In this document: positions 9,231-16,663 of the stretch, piece after piece
Position numbering within the stretch: the stretch's first letter is position 1
Layout: each line of letters opens with the position of its first letter
Position numbers and translations under genes: made by a program
NCBI GenBank assembly: GCA_002691205.1
Contig: NZHD01000114.1
Coordinates: 1 to 64,000 of the forward strand
Length of the DNA stretch: 64,000 nucleotides
Direction: 5' to 3'
Source of the DNA: Deltaproteobacteria bacterium
GTDB lineage: Bacteria > Myxococcota_A > UBA9160 > UBA4427
Notes under the pieces: model-generated
The model's input: the letters and a program-made list of their open reading frames with translations, nothing else
The model's database searches: none
What the model was told of the DNA's origin: nothing

Positions 9231-9707
9231 ATGGCTCCGATTCGTCAAATTCTATCGGCTAAAGAAATTATGGTCAGTTCGCTGATCACGCTGAGCCCCG
9301 ACCAGAATATCTTCGAGGCCATGCATGTTCTGATGACGAAGCGCATCTCAGGCGCACCGGTCGTCGATGCCTCAGGGAGCCTCGTGGGCATGCTCTCTGA
9401 GTTGGATTGTCTCAGGATTTTATCTTCAGACGCTTTTTACGCGGACGACCAAGACGAGGAGGGGAGCGTCCGGGACTTTATGACGGCTCCGGGTCTTCAC
9501 ATTGAGCCTGATCTCGGGATCTATGCCATTGCCCATTATTTTTTGACGACTTCGGTTCGGCGGCTTCCTGTGGTGAATGAGGACCGTCTTGTTGGGCAGG
9601 TCAGCCGAAGGGACGTTCTCAGAGGGATCGAATGGATGCGTCGATCTCGGCGCTCTCGAAGGGGCGCCGACTATTTTTCGGTGGCCCGGTCATGGTCTGC
9701 GCTCTAG
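9231..9707 (+). CDS. Tandem CBS-domain protein
   Basis: A 158-residue protein made almost entirely of two CBS domains (about residues 12-65 and 82-138), a Bateman module that binds adenosine nucleotides. Typical motifs are visible: G-A-P-V-V-D in the first domain and R-R-L-P-V-V-N in the second, each followed by L-V-G and a short helix. The C-terminus is a basic tail (R-R-S-R-R-S-R-R). The start at 9231 has AGGAGG four bases upstream. It stands alone between the nqr promoter region and the E2-like gene. It probably senses energy charge. Its target is not visible. Confidence 0.85.
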   Translation: MAPIRQILSAKEIMVSSLITLSPDQNIFEAMHVLMTKRISGAPVVDASGSLVGMLSELDCLRILSSDAFYADDQDEEGSVRDFMTAPGLHIEPDLGIYAIAHYFLTTSVRRLPVVNEDRLVGQVSRRDVLRGIEWMRRSRRSRRGADYFSVARSWSAL

Positions 9708-9807
9708 ACGGCACTTCTGCACCCCCGGACCACTCTTCAAGTCTATGTGCGAGCCTTTTCTGGCCTGAGGGGGCGGTCTTCTACCCGGTGGGTGGGAAAA
9801 TCTGGTC

Positions 9808-10986
9808 TTAGAGGGCCAGATGCAAAGGGGAATCTAAGATTTTTCGAACGGCCCCGAGAAATTCAAGAGCCCACTCGATTGTGATGTGATCCGGGTCTGC
9901 GCAGAGGCTGATTTCAGTGCAGAACGCCGAGGTGATTTGTTGGTTTTCCGAAAGAGCCACTTCCTTGGACTGTCCCATCGCCAGGGCGCACGTTTGGCCG
10001 GGCTGTAGCGTGGGTTCGATGCGGTCCACGCCGCTCTCGAGTCCCAATAAGACCCCAAGCCCTTTTTCGAGGACCGGGCCGAAATCGTATTCCCCTGGGG
10101 AAATGAGTTCCTCGATGAGAGCGAGCCCCAGCTGTTCTCCACGCTCCACCTCTACCCCGAGGGGGCTTTGGGCTCGGGTCAAAATCAGGCGAGTCGTTGA
10201 GGTTCCCTCGGGATGAGAACCCTGAGTGGCTGCATTGAGCTCTGGCAAAGAGCTGAGTGCCTGAGCGATCGACCGAATGAGGCCTCCTTCCACCGAAACA
10301 GGAGCCTTCGAAGAAGCCGCTTCAAGGCGAGCCACCACTTCAAGCATGGGGTCAAGTCGGCAAGAAGCCCCCAGGCGAATGAGAGCACTCCGGGCGTCGG
10401 TCAAGGCGGCGGAGGATTGAGCTTCTGTTGGGGAGGACATGGGTTCAGCGGTGGGGCTGGGCGTTTTTGCGGTTCCTAGTTGGTGATCAACATCCGCTCG
10501 CAGGATCCTTCCACGAGCGCCGCTGCCTTGAACCGATTGCAAGTCGAGTCCCGCTCTTTCGGCCAAGCGACGAGCAAGGGCCGTGATGGGCCTTTGAGGA
10601 CTCAAAGGCCCAGTCCCCGAATCCTGCCCTTGAGGGCGAGCGGGCTGTGACTCTGGGGTTTCTTTTGTGTCCGGGACGGCTGCGCTGGCTCTAGGAGCAA
10701 CAGCCGAGGTCGGATCGGGGAGCGGTTGAGAGTCTCCCGCGGCATCGCTGGCTTCGATGAGGGCGAGGACTTCCCCTACGGCTACACCGGAGGTGCCAGC
10801 GGGAATGCGGATCTCGCTCAGTCGGCCTGAGGCGGGCGCCTCGATTTCCACGGTGGATTTATCGGTTTCGATCTCAAGCAGGAGGTCGCCTTGAACGATT
10901 TCGTCGCCGGGGGCCGCCAGCCAAGAAACCACATCGGCCTCAGTCATATCTGCGGCCACTTCAGGCATGTAGACTTCGACAACCAT
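9808..10986 (-). CDS. Lipoyl-domain 2-oxoacid dehydrogenase E2-like protein with degenerate catalytic site
   Basis: A 392-residue protein with E2 architecture. The lipoyl domain (1-78) has Lys43 in an E-T-D-K-S motif. A Pro/Ala/Ser-rich linker follows, then a peripheral-subunit-binding domain (about 133-167, including G-S-G-A-R-G-R-I), and then a catalytic-like domain (about 200-392). The expected active-site H-x-x-x-D-G near the C-terminus reads D-H-I-T-I-E-W: the His (367) is kept, but Asp is Glu and Gly is Trp. Acyltransfer is therefore doubtful. No E1 or E3 gene is nearby. It is the third gene of an apparent operon with the ChsE2- and ChsE1-like dehydrogenase subunits (90 bp gap), so a role in steroid side-chain oxidation is possible but unproven. 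Confidence 0.8.
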   Translation of the reverse strand: MVVEVYMPEVAADMTEADVVSWLAAPGDEIVQGDLLLEIETDKSTVEIEAPASGRLSEIRIPAGTSGVAVGEVLALIEASDAAGDSQPLPDPTSAVAPRASAAVPDTKETPESQPARPQGQDSGTGPLSPQRPITALARRLAERAGLDLQSVQGSGARGRILRADVDHQLGTAKTPSPTAEPMSSPTEAQSSAALTDARSALIRLGASCRLDPMLEVVARLEAASSKAPVSVEGGLIRSIAQALSSLPELNAATQGSHPEGTSTTRLILTRAQSPLGVEVERGEQLGLALIEELISPGEYDFGPVLEKGLGVLLGLESGVDRIEPTLQPGQTCALAMGQSKEVALSENQQITSAFCTEISLCADPDHITIEWALEFLGAVRKILDSPLHLAL

Positions 10987-11076
10987 CCAGGTTCTAACTC
11001 CGAGAGAGTGGGTTCCTGGGGAGCATAGCGACTTCGGTGGATTTGATGTTGTGCGGATTGAGAGCCACTCGCGCGA

Positions 11077-12201
11077 TTAGGCTAGGGCGAACTGCTCTCC
11101 GATTTTGACGAGTTGGTCCGCCGAGCCACCGAGGGTGAGCCTGATTTGTTGTGCCCACAAAAAGTAGCGGTGAATCGGGTAGTCGATATCCGCTCCCGTC
11201 CCCCCATGCAAATGTTGCGTGGTGTGCACAATGCGACCGCCTCCGCGGCAGGCCCACCACTTCGCCGCCGCGGCTTGGGCGGTGGCTGGAAGACCGGTTT
11301 CAAGACGCCAGATCGCCTGCCAGAGGGTTGATTTCATGCATTCGAGGTCCACATAGGCGTCCGCAGCCCGCATTGTGACGGCTTGGAAGCTGCCAATGGC
11401 TCTTCCGAATTGCTTTCGCTCAGCCGTGTAGCGAGCCGTTAATTCGATCGCCGCTTGGCATAAACCAAGTTGCATGGCGGCGAGTGCGACTTGAGCGCGA
11501 TCGAGGATCCAGCTGATCGCTTCGGCTCCTCCCGTGGGATCTCCAAGAACGTCTTCGGCCTCGACTCGGACGCCTGAAAGTCGAACATGACTCTGTCGTT
11601 CGTAGTTGTTGGCGAGCCCCGTCTCGATCTCCACACCTTGGGCCTTGGGATCCACTAAAAAAAGGCCCACATGATCCGGTCCGGTGGCGGCGGCCACAAG
11701 GATTCTCTGGGCGACGTGCGCGGCCGGGACGCAGGCCTTCTCCCCATCTAAAATCCAGGCAGTGCCCTGGGCAGAGGCTTTGGTTCGTGGCTCCCGGGGC
11801 TCACTGCTGCCGATTTCCTCGAAGCCGGCCGTGAGGATGGCTTCTCCGCTGGCGATGGCGGGTAGCCATTGTTCTTTCTGGGCTTGGTTTCCGAACTGCG
11901 CAATCGGCAGCCCAGCGTAAATAAGCGTGGAGAGCAGAGGAACGGGCGCGAGTGCTCGACCGGCTTCCTCGAAGAGGGTGATTAAACAAGAGAGCCCGAG
12001 ATCGCTGCCACCATGCGCTTCATCTAAAGCAATGCCGAGGAGATGAGCTTCTGCGAGTGACTTCCAAAGCGCGTGATCGATGCCGTCTCCAGATTCATCC
12101 CTCTCAAGAGCAGCGAGATGCTCGTTCCCGCAGGAATCTTCGAAAATTTGACGAGCGAGATTTCCAATACTTTCTTGTTCTTCGGTCGTAGAAAAGTCCA
12201 T
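11077..12201 (-). CDS. chsE1: Acyl-CoA dehydrogenase subunit, ChsE1 (FadE28)-like
   Basis: A 374-residue acyl-CoA dehydrogenase-fold protein. It ends with a H-L-H-G-G-T-G-A-D-I-D-Y-P-I-H-R-Y motif, as in the FadE28 type. Where the partner has the catalytic Glu (E-R), this protein reads L-D-R-A-Q, so it is probably the non-catalytic half that completes the FAD site. Steroid side-chain dehydrogenases of this type are alpha2beta2 complexes acting on three-carbon side chains such as 3-oxo-pregnene-carboxyl-CoA. The gene follows chsE2 by 38 bp on the same strand and precedes the E2-like gene. The exact substrate is inferred from the pairing with the very FadE29-like neighbour. Confidence 0.82.
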   Translation of the reverse strand: MDFSTTEEQESIGNLARQIFEDSCGNEHLAALERDESGDGIDHALWKSLAEAHLLGIALDEAHGGSDLGLSCLITLFEEAGRALAPVPLLSTLIYAGLPIAQFGNQAQKEQWLPAIASGEAILTAGFEEIGSSEPREPRTKASAQGTAWILDGEKACVPAAHVAQRILVAAATGPDHVGLFLVDPKAQGVEIETGLANNYERQSHVRLSGVRVEAEDVLGDPTGGAEAISWILDRAQVALAAMQLGLCQAAIELTARYTAERKQFGRAIGSFQAVTMRAADAYVDLECMKSTLWQAIWRLETGLPATAQAAAAKWWACRGGGRIVHTTQHLHGGTGADIDYPIHRYFLWAQQIRLTLGGSADQLVKIGEQFALA

Positions 12202-12239
12202 GCTCTGACCCTTACTCTTACTCTTGATGAAGGTTGGTT

Positions 12240-13415
12240 TTAACGAGGGGCTCGAGGCATGCGGAGACCCGCCATGGCGACGATTTCCCGCTGAACTTCG
12301 TTGACCCCGCCTCCGAAGGTATTGATTTGACAGGCCCTTGCTTCCTGGGAGATCGAACCCTGAAGGATGGCACCGGCCGACCCTTTCCGGAGAGCCCCAG
12401 AGACGCCCAAAACCTCTTGGAAGATGCGGTACACCTCAATGAGGGTTTCGGTACTGTAGACCTTCACCGCGGAGGCGTGCGCTGGATCGAGGATGTCTTT
12501 CTCAAGCGCCCATGCCATTCGCCAGTTCATGACGTTCATGGCTTCGAGTCGGGCGTAGACTTCGCCAAGTTGCATCTGGACCCGAGTATTCTCGATCAGT
12601 GGGTGTCCGTCGTGGCCACGAGTCTCTCGAGCCCACTGGGTGACCTCTTCGAGGTATCGATTGGCGATCCCACCAAAAGCGGCGAGGCCGATTCGTTCAT
12701 GATTGAGCTGAGTGGTGATCAATCTCCAACCATTATTGAGACCGCCCACCACCATGCTGTCTGGAACCCGTACGTTTTCGTAGTAGCTCATACAGGTATG
12801 CCCCCCGCCTACCGTGTGGATCGGAGAGGCGGAAAACCCAGGATCTTTCGTGTCGACAATGAAGATCGAGATCCCTTTGTGCTTCGATGAGTCAGGGTCG
12901 GTTCTCGCTGCGAGCCAGATGTAATCCGCATCATCGGCGCCGCTGGTGTAGATTTTTGTGCCGTTAATGACCCATTCGTCCCCATCCTTGACGGCCTCAG
13001 TCTTCAGGGCGGCGAGGTCGGTGCCCGCGTCGGGTTCCGTGTATCCGATGGCGAAGTGGCACTCCCCAGCCAGAATACGGGGGAGAAATTCTCGTTTGTG
13101 CTCTTCGGAACCGTGAGCCATTAGGGCGGGCCCCACTGTACTAATGGTGACGAAGGGCAGGGGCGCATTGGCCCGGCGCAACTCATCGATAAAGATGAGT
13201 TGTTCCATGGCGGTCATGCCGCCTCCTCCGTATTCGCTGGGCCAACCCACACCGAGCCAGCCATCTCGACCCATCTCTCGCACGACCTCTCTAAAGGTCT
13301 CTCCGCCCTCCATGCTCCGAATGCCTTCTCTGCGCTCGGGTGTCATGAGCTGGTCGAAGTAGTCTCTGAGCTTTTTGCGCAAATCGTGCTGGTCGGGTGT
13401 GTAATCAACGTACAT
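12240..13415 (-). CDS. chsE2: Acyl-CoA dehydrogenase subunit, ChsE2 (FadE29)-like
   Basis: A 391-residue acyl-CoA dehydrogenase. It closely recalls mycobacterial FadE29 in the V-G-W-P-S-E-Y-G-G segment, the H-F-A-I-G-Y-T-E-P-D-A-G-T-D-L-A flavin loop, V-D-T-K-D-P-G, and the C-terminal F-G-G-G-V-N-E-V-x-R-E ending in R-x-P-R. The catalytic Glu is probably Glu240 in N-H-E-R. With ChsE1 it would oxidise the C22-type three-carbon steroid side-chain CoA thioester to the 2-enoyl-CoA. It is the first gene of its operon, with a promoter and KstR-box-like palindrome about 90 bp upstream. Confidence 0.88.
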   Translation of the reverse strand: MYVDYTPDQHDLRKKLRDYFDQLMTPERREGIRSMEGGETFREVVREMGRDGWLGVGWPSEYGGGGMTAMEQLIFIDELRRANAPLPFVTISTVGPALMAHGSEEHKREFLPRILAGECHFAIGYTEPDAGTDLAALKTEAVKDGDEWVINGTKIYTSGADDADYIWLAARTDPDSSKHKGISIFIVDTKDPGFSASPIHTVGGGHTCMSYYENVRVPDSMVVGGLNNGWRLITTQLNHERIGLAAFGGIANRYLEEVTQWARETRGHDGHPLIENTRVQMQLGEVYARLEAMNVMNWRMAWALEKDILDPAHASAVKVYSTETLIEVYRIFQEVLGVSGALRKGSAGAILQGSISQEARACQINTFGGGVNEVQREIVAMAGLRMPRAPR

Positions 13416-13498
13416 GGCTTTTTATCCTCGTCTGGGCCTCGTTTTTTAGTTCTGGGGGTGTGCTTCTGCCCATTGGTTTTGGGTCCCATTTTGAGCAT

Positions 13499-13534
13499 AG
13501 TATCAAATTGAAACACGTTCTAGTCAGATATACT
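13499..13534. promoter_or_regulatory. Divergent promoter with KstR-box-like palindrome
   Basis: The 14-mer at 13509-13522 fits the actinobacterial KstR operator pattern TnnAACnnGTTnnA at every fixed position. On the minus strand it lies between a possible -35 (CTGACT, complement of 13522-13527) and -10 (GATACT, complement of 13499-13504) spaced 17 bp apart, in front of chsE2. On the plus strand, TTGAAA at 13508 and TATACT at 13529 could serve the luciferase-like gene at 13609, but with a short 15-bp spacer. A repressor bound here would block both genes. Confidence 0.55.
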
Positions 13535-13608
13535 GTTTTCAAGCTGTGACGGGATTCGTCAAAAGGGGCCGATCTGGGAAGATTCGAGTCCCTCCGGGAG
13601 AAGGTGAA

Positions 13609-14628
13609 ATGGAAGTTTGGGCCACCATGGATCAGCGCATGACACTCTCCCAGGTGGCCGACCACGCTCGCCGCGCTGAGACGTTGGGATACGACGGCTT
13701 GAATGTGCCGGATGCGGTCCACGATGGTCTTTTAATGGCGCAGGCCGCGCTCGCGGCGACCCAGCGTCTGCGGGTGGCCACCAGTGTTCTAGTGGCTTTT
13801 CCAAGAAGCCCTATGAACGTCGCCCATGCGACGTGGGATCTGCAGGATTTTTCGTCAGGGCGTTTCGAACTGGGCCTGGGGTCACAGGTGAGGGGCAACA
13901 TCGTGGGACGCTATTCAACGGCGTGGTCTGCCCCCGTCCCACGTATGCGAGAATATATCGGTTCTTTGAAGGCCATTTTTGCCTCTTGGCAGGAAGGGGA
14001 AAGGCTTTCTTTTGAGGGCGAGCACTATCGGTTCACGAAGATGCAACCGTTTTTCAACCCAGGGCCCCTCGAGTCTGGGGTGCCGCTGATTCATCTGGCC
14101 GCGATCGGTCCGGCCATGACGGCTTTAGCGGGAGAAGTGGCGGACGGGTTGATGTGTCACCCCACCAATAGCTCTCCGCGCTATTTGGTTGAAAAAGTCA
14201 GGCCTCGTCTTCGGGTCGGCGCAGAGAGAGGAGGGCGTGACGTGCACGAGGTGAGCGTCATGGCAGCGGATTTAGTGGCGACCGGAGTGAACGAAGAATC
14301 CGTAGAAAAGGCGCGTAAAGGGATTCGAGAGCTTTTGGGTTTTCTCTTTTCGACTCCAGCCTATTGGCCATCTCTTGAGCTGTATGGCTTTTCAGGATTA
14401 GGAGAATCTCTGATCGAGCTGACTCGAAAAGGAGCGTGGGGAGAAATGACGAATCTGATTCCCGATGCCTTGGTGGACGCCTTGGTGCCCAGTGGGGCCT
14501 ATTCAGAAATTTCAGACCTTCTAAAGAGTCGCTTTGAAGGTTTGGCGGACCGGTTGACTTTTCCGCTTCCTGAAGATCCCCTTCATGACGGCCACGTCAC
14601 AGAAGTGATTCGAGCTCTTCGAAATTAA
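13609..14628 (+). CDS. Luciferase-like (LLM class) oxidoreductase, probably F420-dependent
   Basis: A 340-residue TIM-barrel of the bacterial luciferase superfamily, resembling the TIGR03617 group predicted to use F420. Visible features are Y-D-G-L-N-V-P-D near the N-terminus, R-L-R-V-A-T-S-V-L-V-A-F-P-R-S-P in the middle, and F-E-L-G-L-G-S-Q-V-R-G. I place the start at 13609 (ATG with AAGGTG close upstream) rather than at an earlier in-frame codon. It is transcribed away from chsE2 across the KstR-like box, so it is likely co-regulated with steroid catabolism. Substrate unknown; reduction of a steroid ketone or enone is one possibility. Confidence 0.75.
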   Translation: MEVWATMDQRMTLSQVADHARRAETLGYDGLNVPDAVHDGLLMAQAALAATQRLRVATSVLVAFPRSPMNVAHATWDLQDFSSGRFELGLGSQVRGNIVGRYSTAWSAPVPRMREYIGSLKAIFASWQEGERLSFEGEHYRFTKMQPFFNPGPLESGVPLIHLAAIGPAMTALAGEVADGLMCHPTNSSPRYLVEKVRPRLRVGAERGGRDVHEVSVMAADLVATGVNEESVEKARKGIRELLGFLFSTPAYWPSLELYGFSGLGESLIELTRKGAWGEMTNLIPDALVDALVPSGAYSEISDLLKSRFEGLADRLTFPLPEDPLHDGHVTEVIRALRN

Positions 14629-14650
14629 CGGGGCCGCTTTCGTCTTCGCT

Positions 14651-15706
14651 CTAAAGATCGCTGGCTGCCTTTGATTCAACTTTGACGACGACTTTTCCGA
14701 TCGCTTGACGGGTGGCGATGGCTCGAAACGCATCGAGAAAATTTTCTAAGCCATAAGTCGGAGCTGAATCGCTTTGAATCCCGGCACCGGGTTTCAAAAG
14801 CCCTTCTTTGACCATTTGAAACATCTCAGTAATTTTGGCCCCTCGACTTGAACCCATTGACCCGATGATCCGCTGTCCCTTCATTAATAGAAGGTTGATC
14901 GGAAAATTAGGAAAGGCGCTTTTCGGGTCGGTGCCTCCCGAGGCAAAGCCGAAGAGGACATATCGACCGGCTGGAGCCATGGCTCGAAAGGCCGCTTCGC
15001 CGTAGCCTCCTCCCACCGGATCGAATACGACATTGATTTTGCCGTAGAGATCGTTCTCTTTGAGTTTGGCCAGGAAATCTTCATAACTGGCGTCTTCGCC
15101 GTAGTTGAGCACTTGATCGGCGCCGGCGCGCTGACAGGCCTTGAGTTTTGAGGGAGTCGACGCACAGGCGATAACCTTAGCACCGAAGGCTTTGCCGAGG
15201 TCGATCGCGGCCATCCCGCACGCCCCTGAAGCGCCCAGCACAAGGAGAGTATCTTCGGGGCCGACTTGACCGCAGGTGGAGATGGCGTGGTGTACGTCCC
15301 AGTAGTTATCGTGCATCGAGAGCACCACCGTATCATTGATAAAATCAGGCACATGAACCGCTAGATCGGCGAAAAGAAGCGCCTCTTCGGAAAGCCCGCC
15401 GCGCATGTTCCCACTTAGATCTGCAACGGCATGTCCGGCCACGCGATCGCCGACTTTAAAGGCTGACGGGTCCACCTCTGCCCCGATCGCTAGAATTTTT
15501 CCAGTGACCGAGGCGGCGGGCACGAAAGGCGGCTCGGCTTTGAGTTGATACTTTCCCTCGACCTGGAGTAGATCGGGGAAACCCATTCCGCAGGCGGAGG
15601 TTTGCACATGAAGCGCCTTGGGCGGCAAATCTTCGATGGGTGGCCAGTCCGTGATTTTTAAAACTTCACTCCATGTCCCGATTTGCTCTGCGATCACAGC
15701 TTTCAT
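14651..15706 (-). CDS. Zinc-free NADPH:quinone oxidoreductase family protein (MDR superfamily)
   Basis: A 351-residue medium-chain reductase. The N-terminal GroES-like domain has G-D-R-V-A-G and lacks the zinc Cys set. The Rossmann domain has L-V-L-G-A-S-G-A-C-G-M-A-A-I-D-L-G as nucleotide site and later F-D-P-V-G-G-G-Y-G-E-A. These fit the QOR2-type crotonyl/quinone reductase group, which reduces quinones or alpha,beta-unsaturated carbonyls with NADPH. It converges on the luciferase-like gene (22 bp gap). A role in reducing a steroid enone or acryloyl-type intermediate is possible, but the sequence does not settle it. Confidence 0.78.
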   Translation of the reverse strand: MKAVIAEQIGTWSEVLKITDWPPIEDLPPKALHVQTSACGMGFPDLLQVEGKYQLKAEPPFVPAASVTGKILAIGAEVDPSAFKVGDRVAGHAVADLSGNMRGGLSEEALLFADLAVHVPDFINDTVVLSMHDNYWDVHHAISTCGQVGPEDTLLVLGASGACGMAAIDLGKAFGAKVIACASTPSKLKACQRAGADQVLNYGEDASYEDFLAKLKENDLYGKINVVFDPVGGGYGEAAFRAMAPAGRYVLFGFASGGTDPKSAFPNFPINLLLMKGQRIIGSMGSSRGAKITEMFQMVKEGLLKPGAGIQSDSAPTYGLENFLDAFRAIATRQAIGKVVVKVESKAASDL

Positions 15707-15990
15707 AAGTGCTCCCTGAAGGGTCCTTCGGTTGTTTTCTCATGCCTCTGATCATGGTTGAAAGGCAAAGGGTCTTCGGGGACTAATTTAGTGCCCCTTG
15801 ATTGAGCTTGAAATAACCCAAAGGGTGAGCGAGGTCATTTTTGCATAGCAACTGAGATACGGCTGAACCCTGGCATGGCTGGTGGGATGGAAGCAAAACG
15901 AGCGGGGCAGGGCGGTCCTTTATGATCTATTTTCTTATCATCCTGAAATTAACTCACCTTTAAAAAAGCAAAAAAGCAAAGGAGCCTTGT

Positions 15991-16617
15991 ATGACTTCGG
16001 CTGACCACTCCGAAACCGTATCTGAGGAAGTGCATGCAGATTCGCCTGTGAAAGACGAGAGTTCTTTGCTGCTGTTGGTGGCTCGGGATGTGGCTCTCGG
16101 AGCGGGGCTTCTTTCTTTATTCGCGGCGGCAGACGCATGGCATATTTTGACCGGCTCGGGTCTTTCGGGCTTCTTGTCGATCGTGGACGGATTTCTGGTG
16201 GGGCTCGGCATTTCTGCTCTCGCGCACGAGTGGGGTCATTACTCCGGTGGGCGTTGGTCAGGGGCTCGACTCCCCTTGAAGGCGGTGAGATCTTTCCCCC
16301 AGGTTTTCGGGTTTGATTATCAAAAGTGTGAAGCTCGACATTTCATGGGGCTGAGCGTGGGGGGGAACGTCGGCCATTGGCTGATGGTCATCCTCCTTGC
16401 GGTTTTTTTGCCCCTGGACACCACTGGGCAATTGGCTCTTTTAAGCGGTTCGTTTGGGTTCGCTGTTTTTGCCAGCACGGTTGAGTTCCCTGTAATTGCT
16501 CGAGCTCGAACCGGGGCTTCGCCCATGGAATCGCTTTCAGTGATCTCGAGTAATTTTCTGCAGAAAAACGGAGCCATGGGGGCCGCGGCCGCTCTTGTTG
16601 CCTTTTTAGTTCTCTGA
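15991..16617 (+). CDS. Membrane protein with HEXXH motif, putative intramembrane metalloprotease
   Basis: A 208-residue protein with about five hydrophobic segments. Inside or at the end of the second lies A-L-A-H-E-W-G-H-Y (HEXXH at 79-83), preceded by a long hydrophobic stretch as in site-2 proteases (M50). A later G-G-N-V-G-H-W (about 124-130) offers another His and Asn close to a membrane segment. It lacks an obvious C-terminal N-x-x-P-x-x-x-x-D-G motif, so the M50 match is incomplete; the protein could instead be a di-metal membrane enzyme. The first 25 residues are hydrophilic and acidic. The start ATG at 15991 follows a purine-rich AAAGGAG. No operon partner is visible. Confidence 0.6.
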   Translation: MTSADHSETVSEEVHADSPVKDESSLLLLVARDVALGAGLLSLFAAADAWHILTGSGLSGFLSIVDGFLVGLGISALAHEWGHYSGGRWSGARLPLKAVRSFPQVFGFDYQKCEARHFMGLSVGGNVGHWLMVILLAVFLPLDTTGQLALLSGSFGFAVFASTVEFPVIARARTGASPMESLSVISSNFLQKNGAMGAAAALVAFLVL

Positions 16618-16663
16618 GCCCGGCGGGGGAGCAGGAGCTTTGGCTTTGTTAATGATGCTCTTT

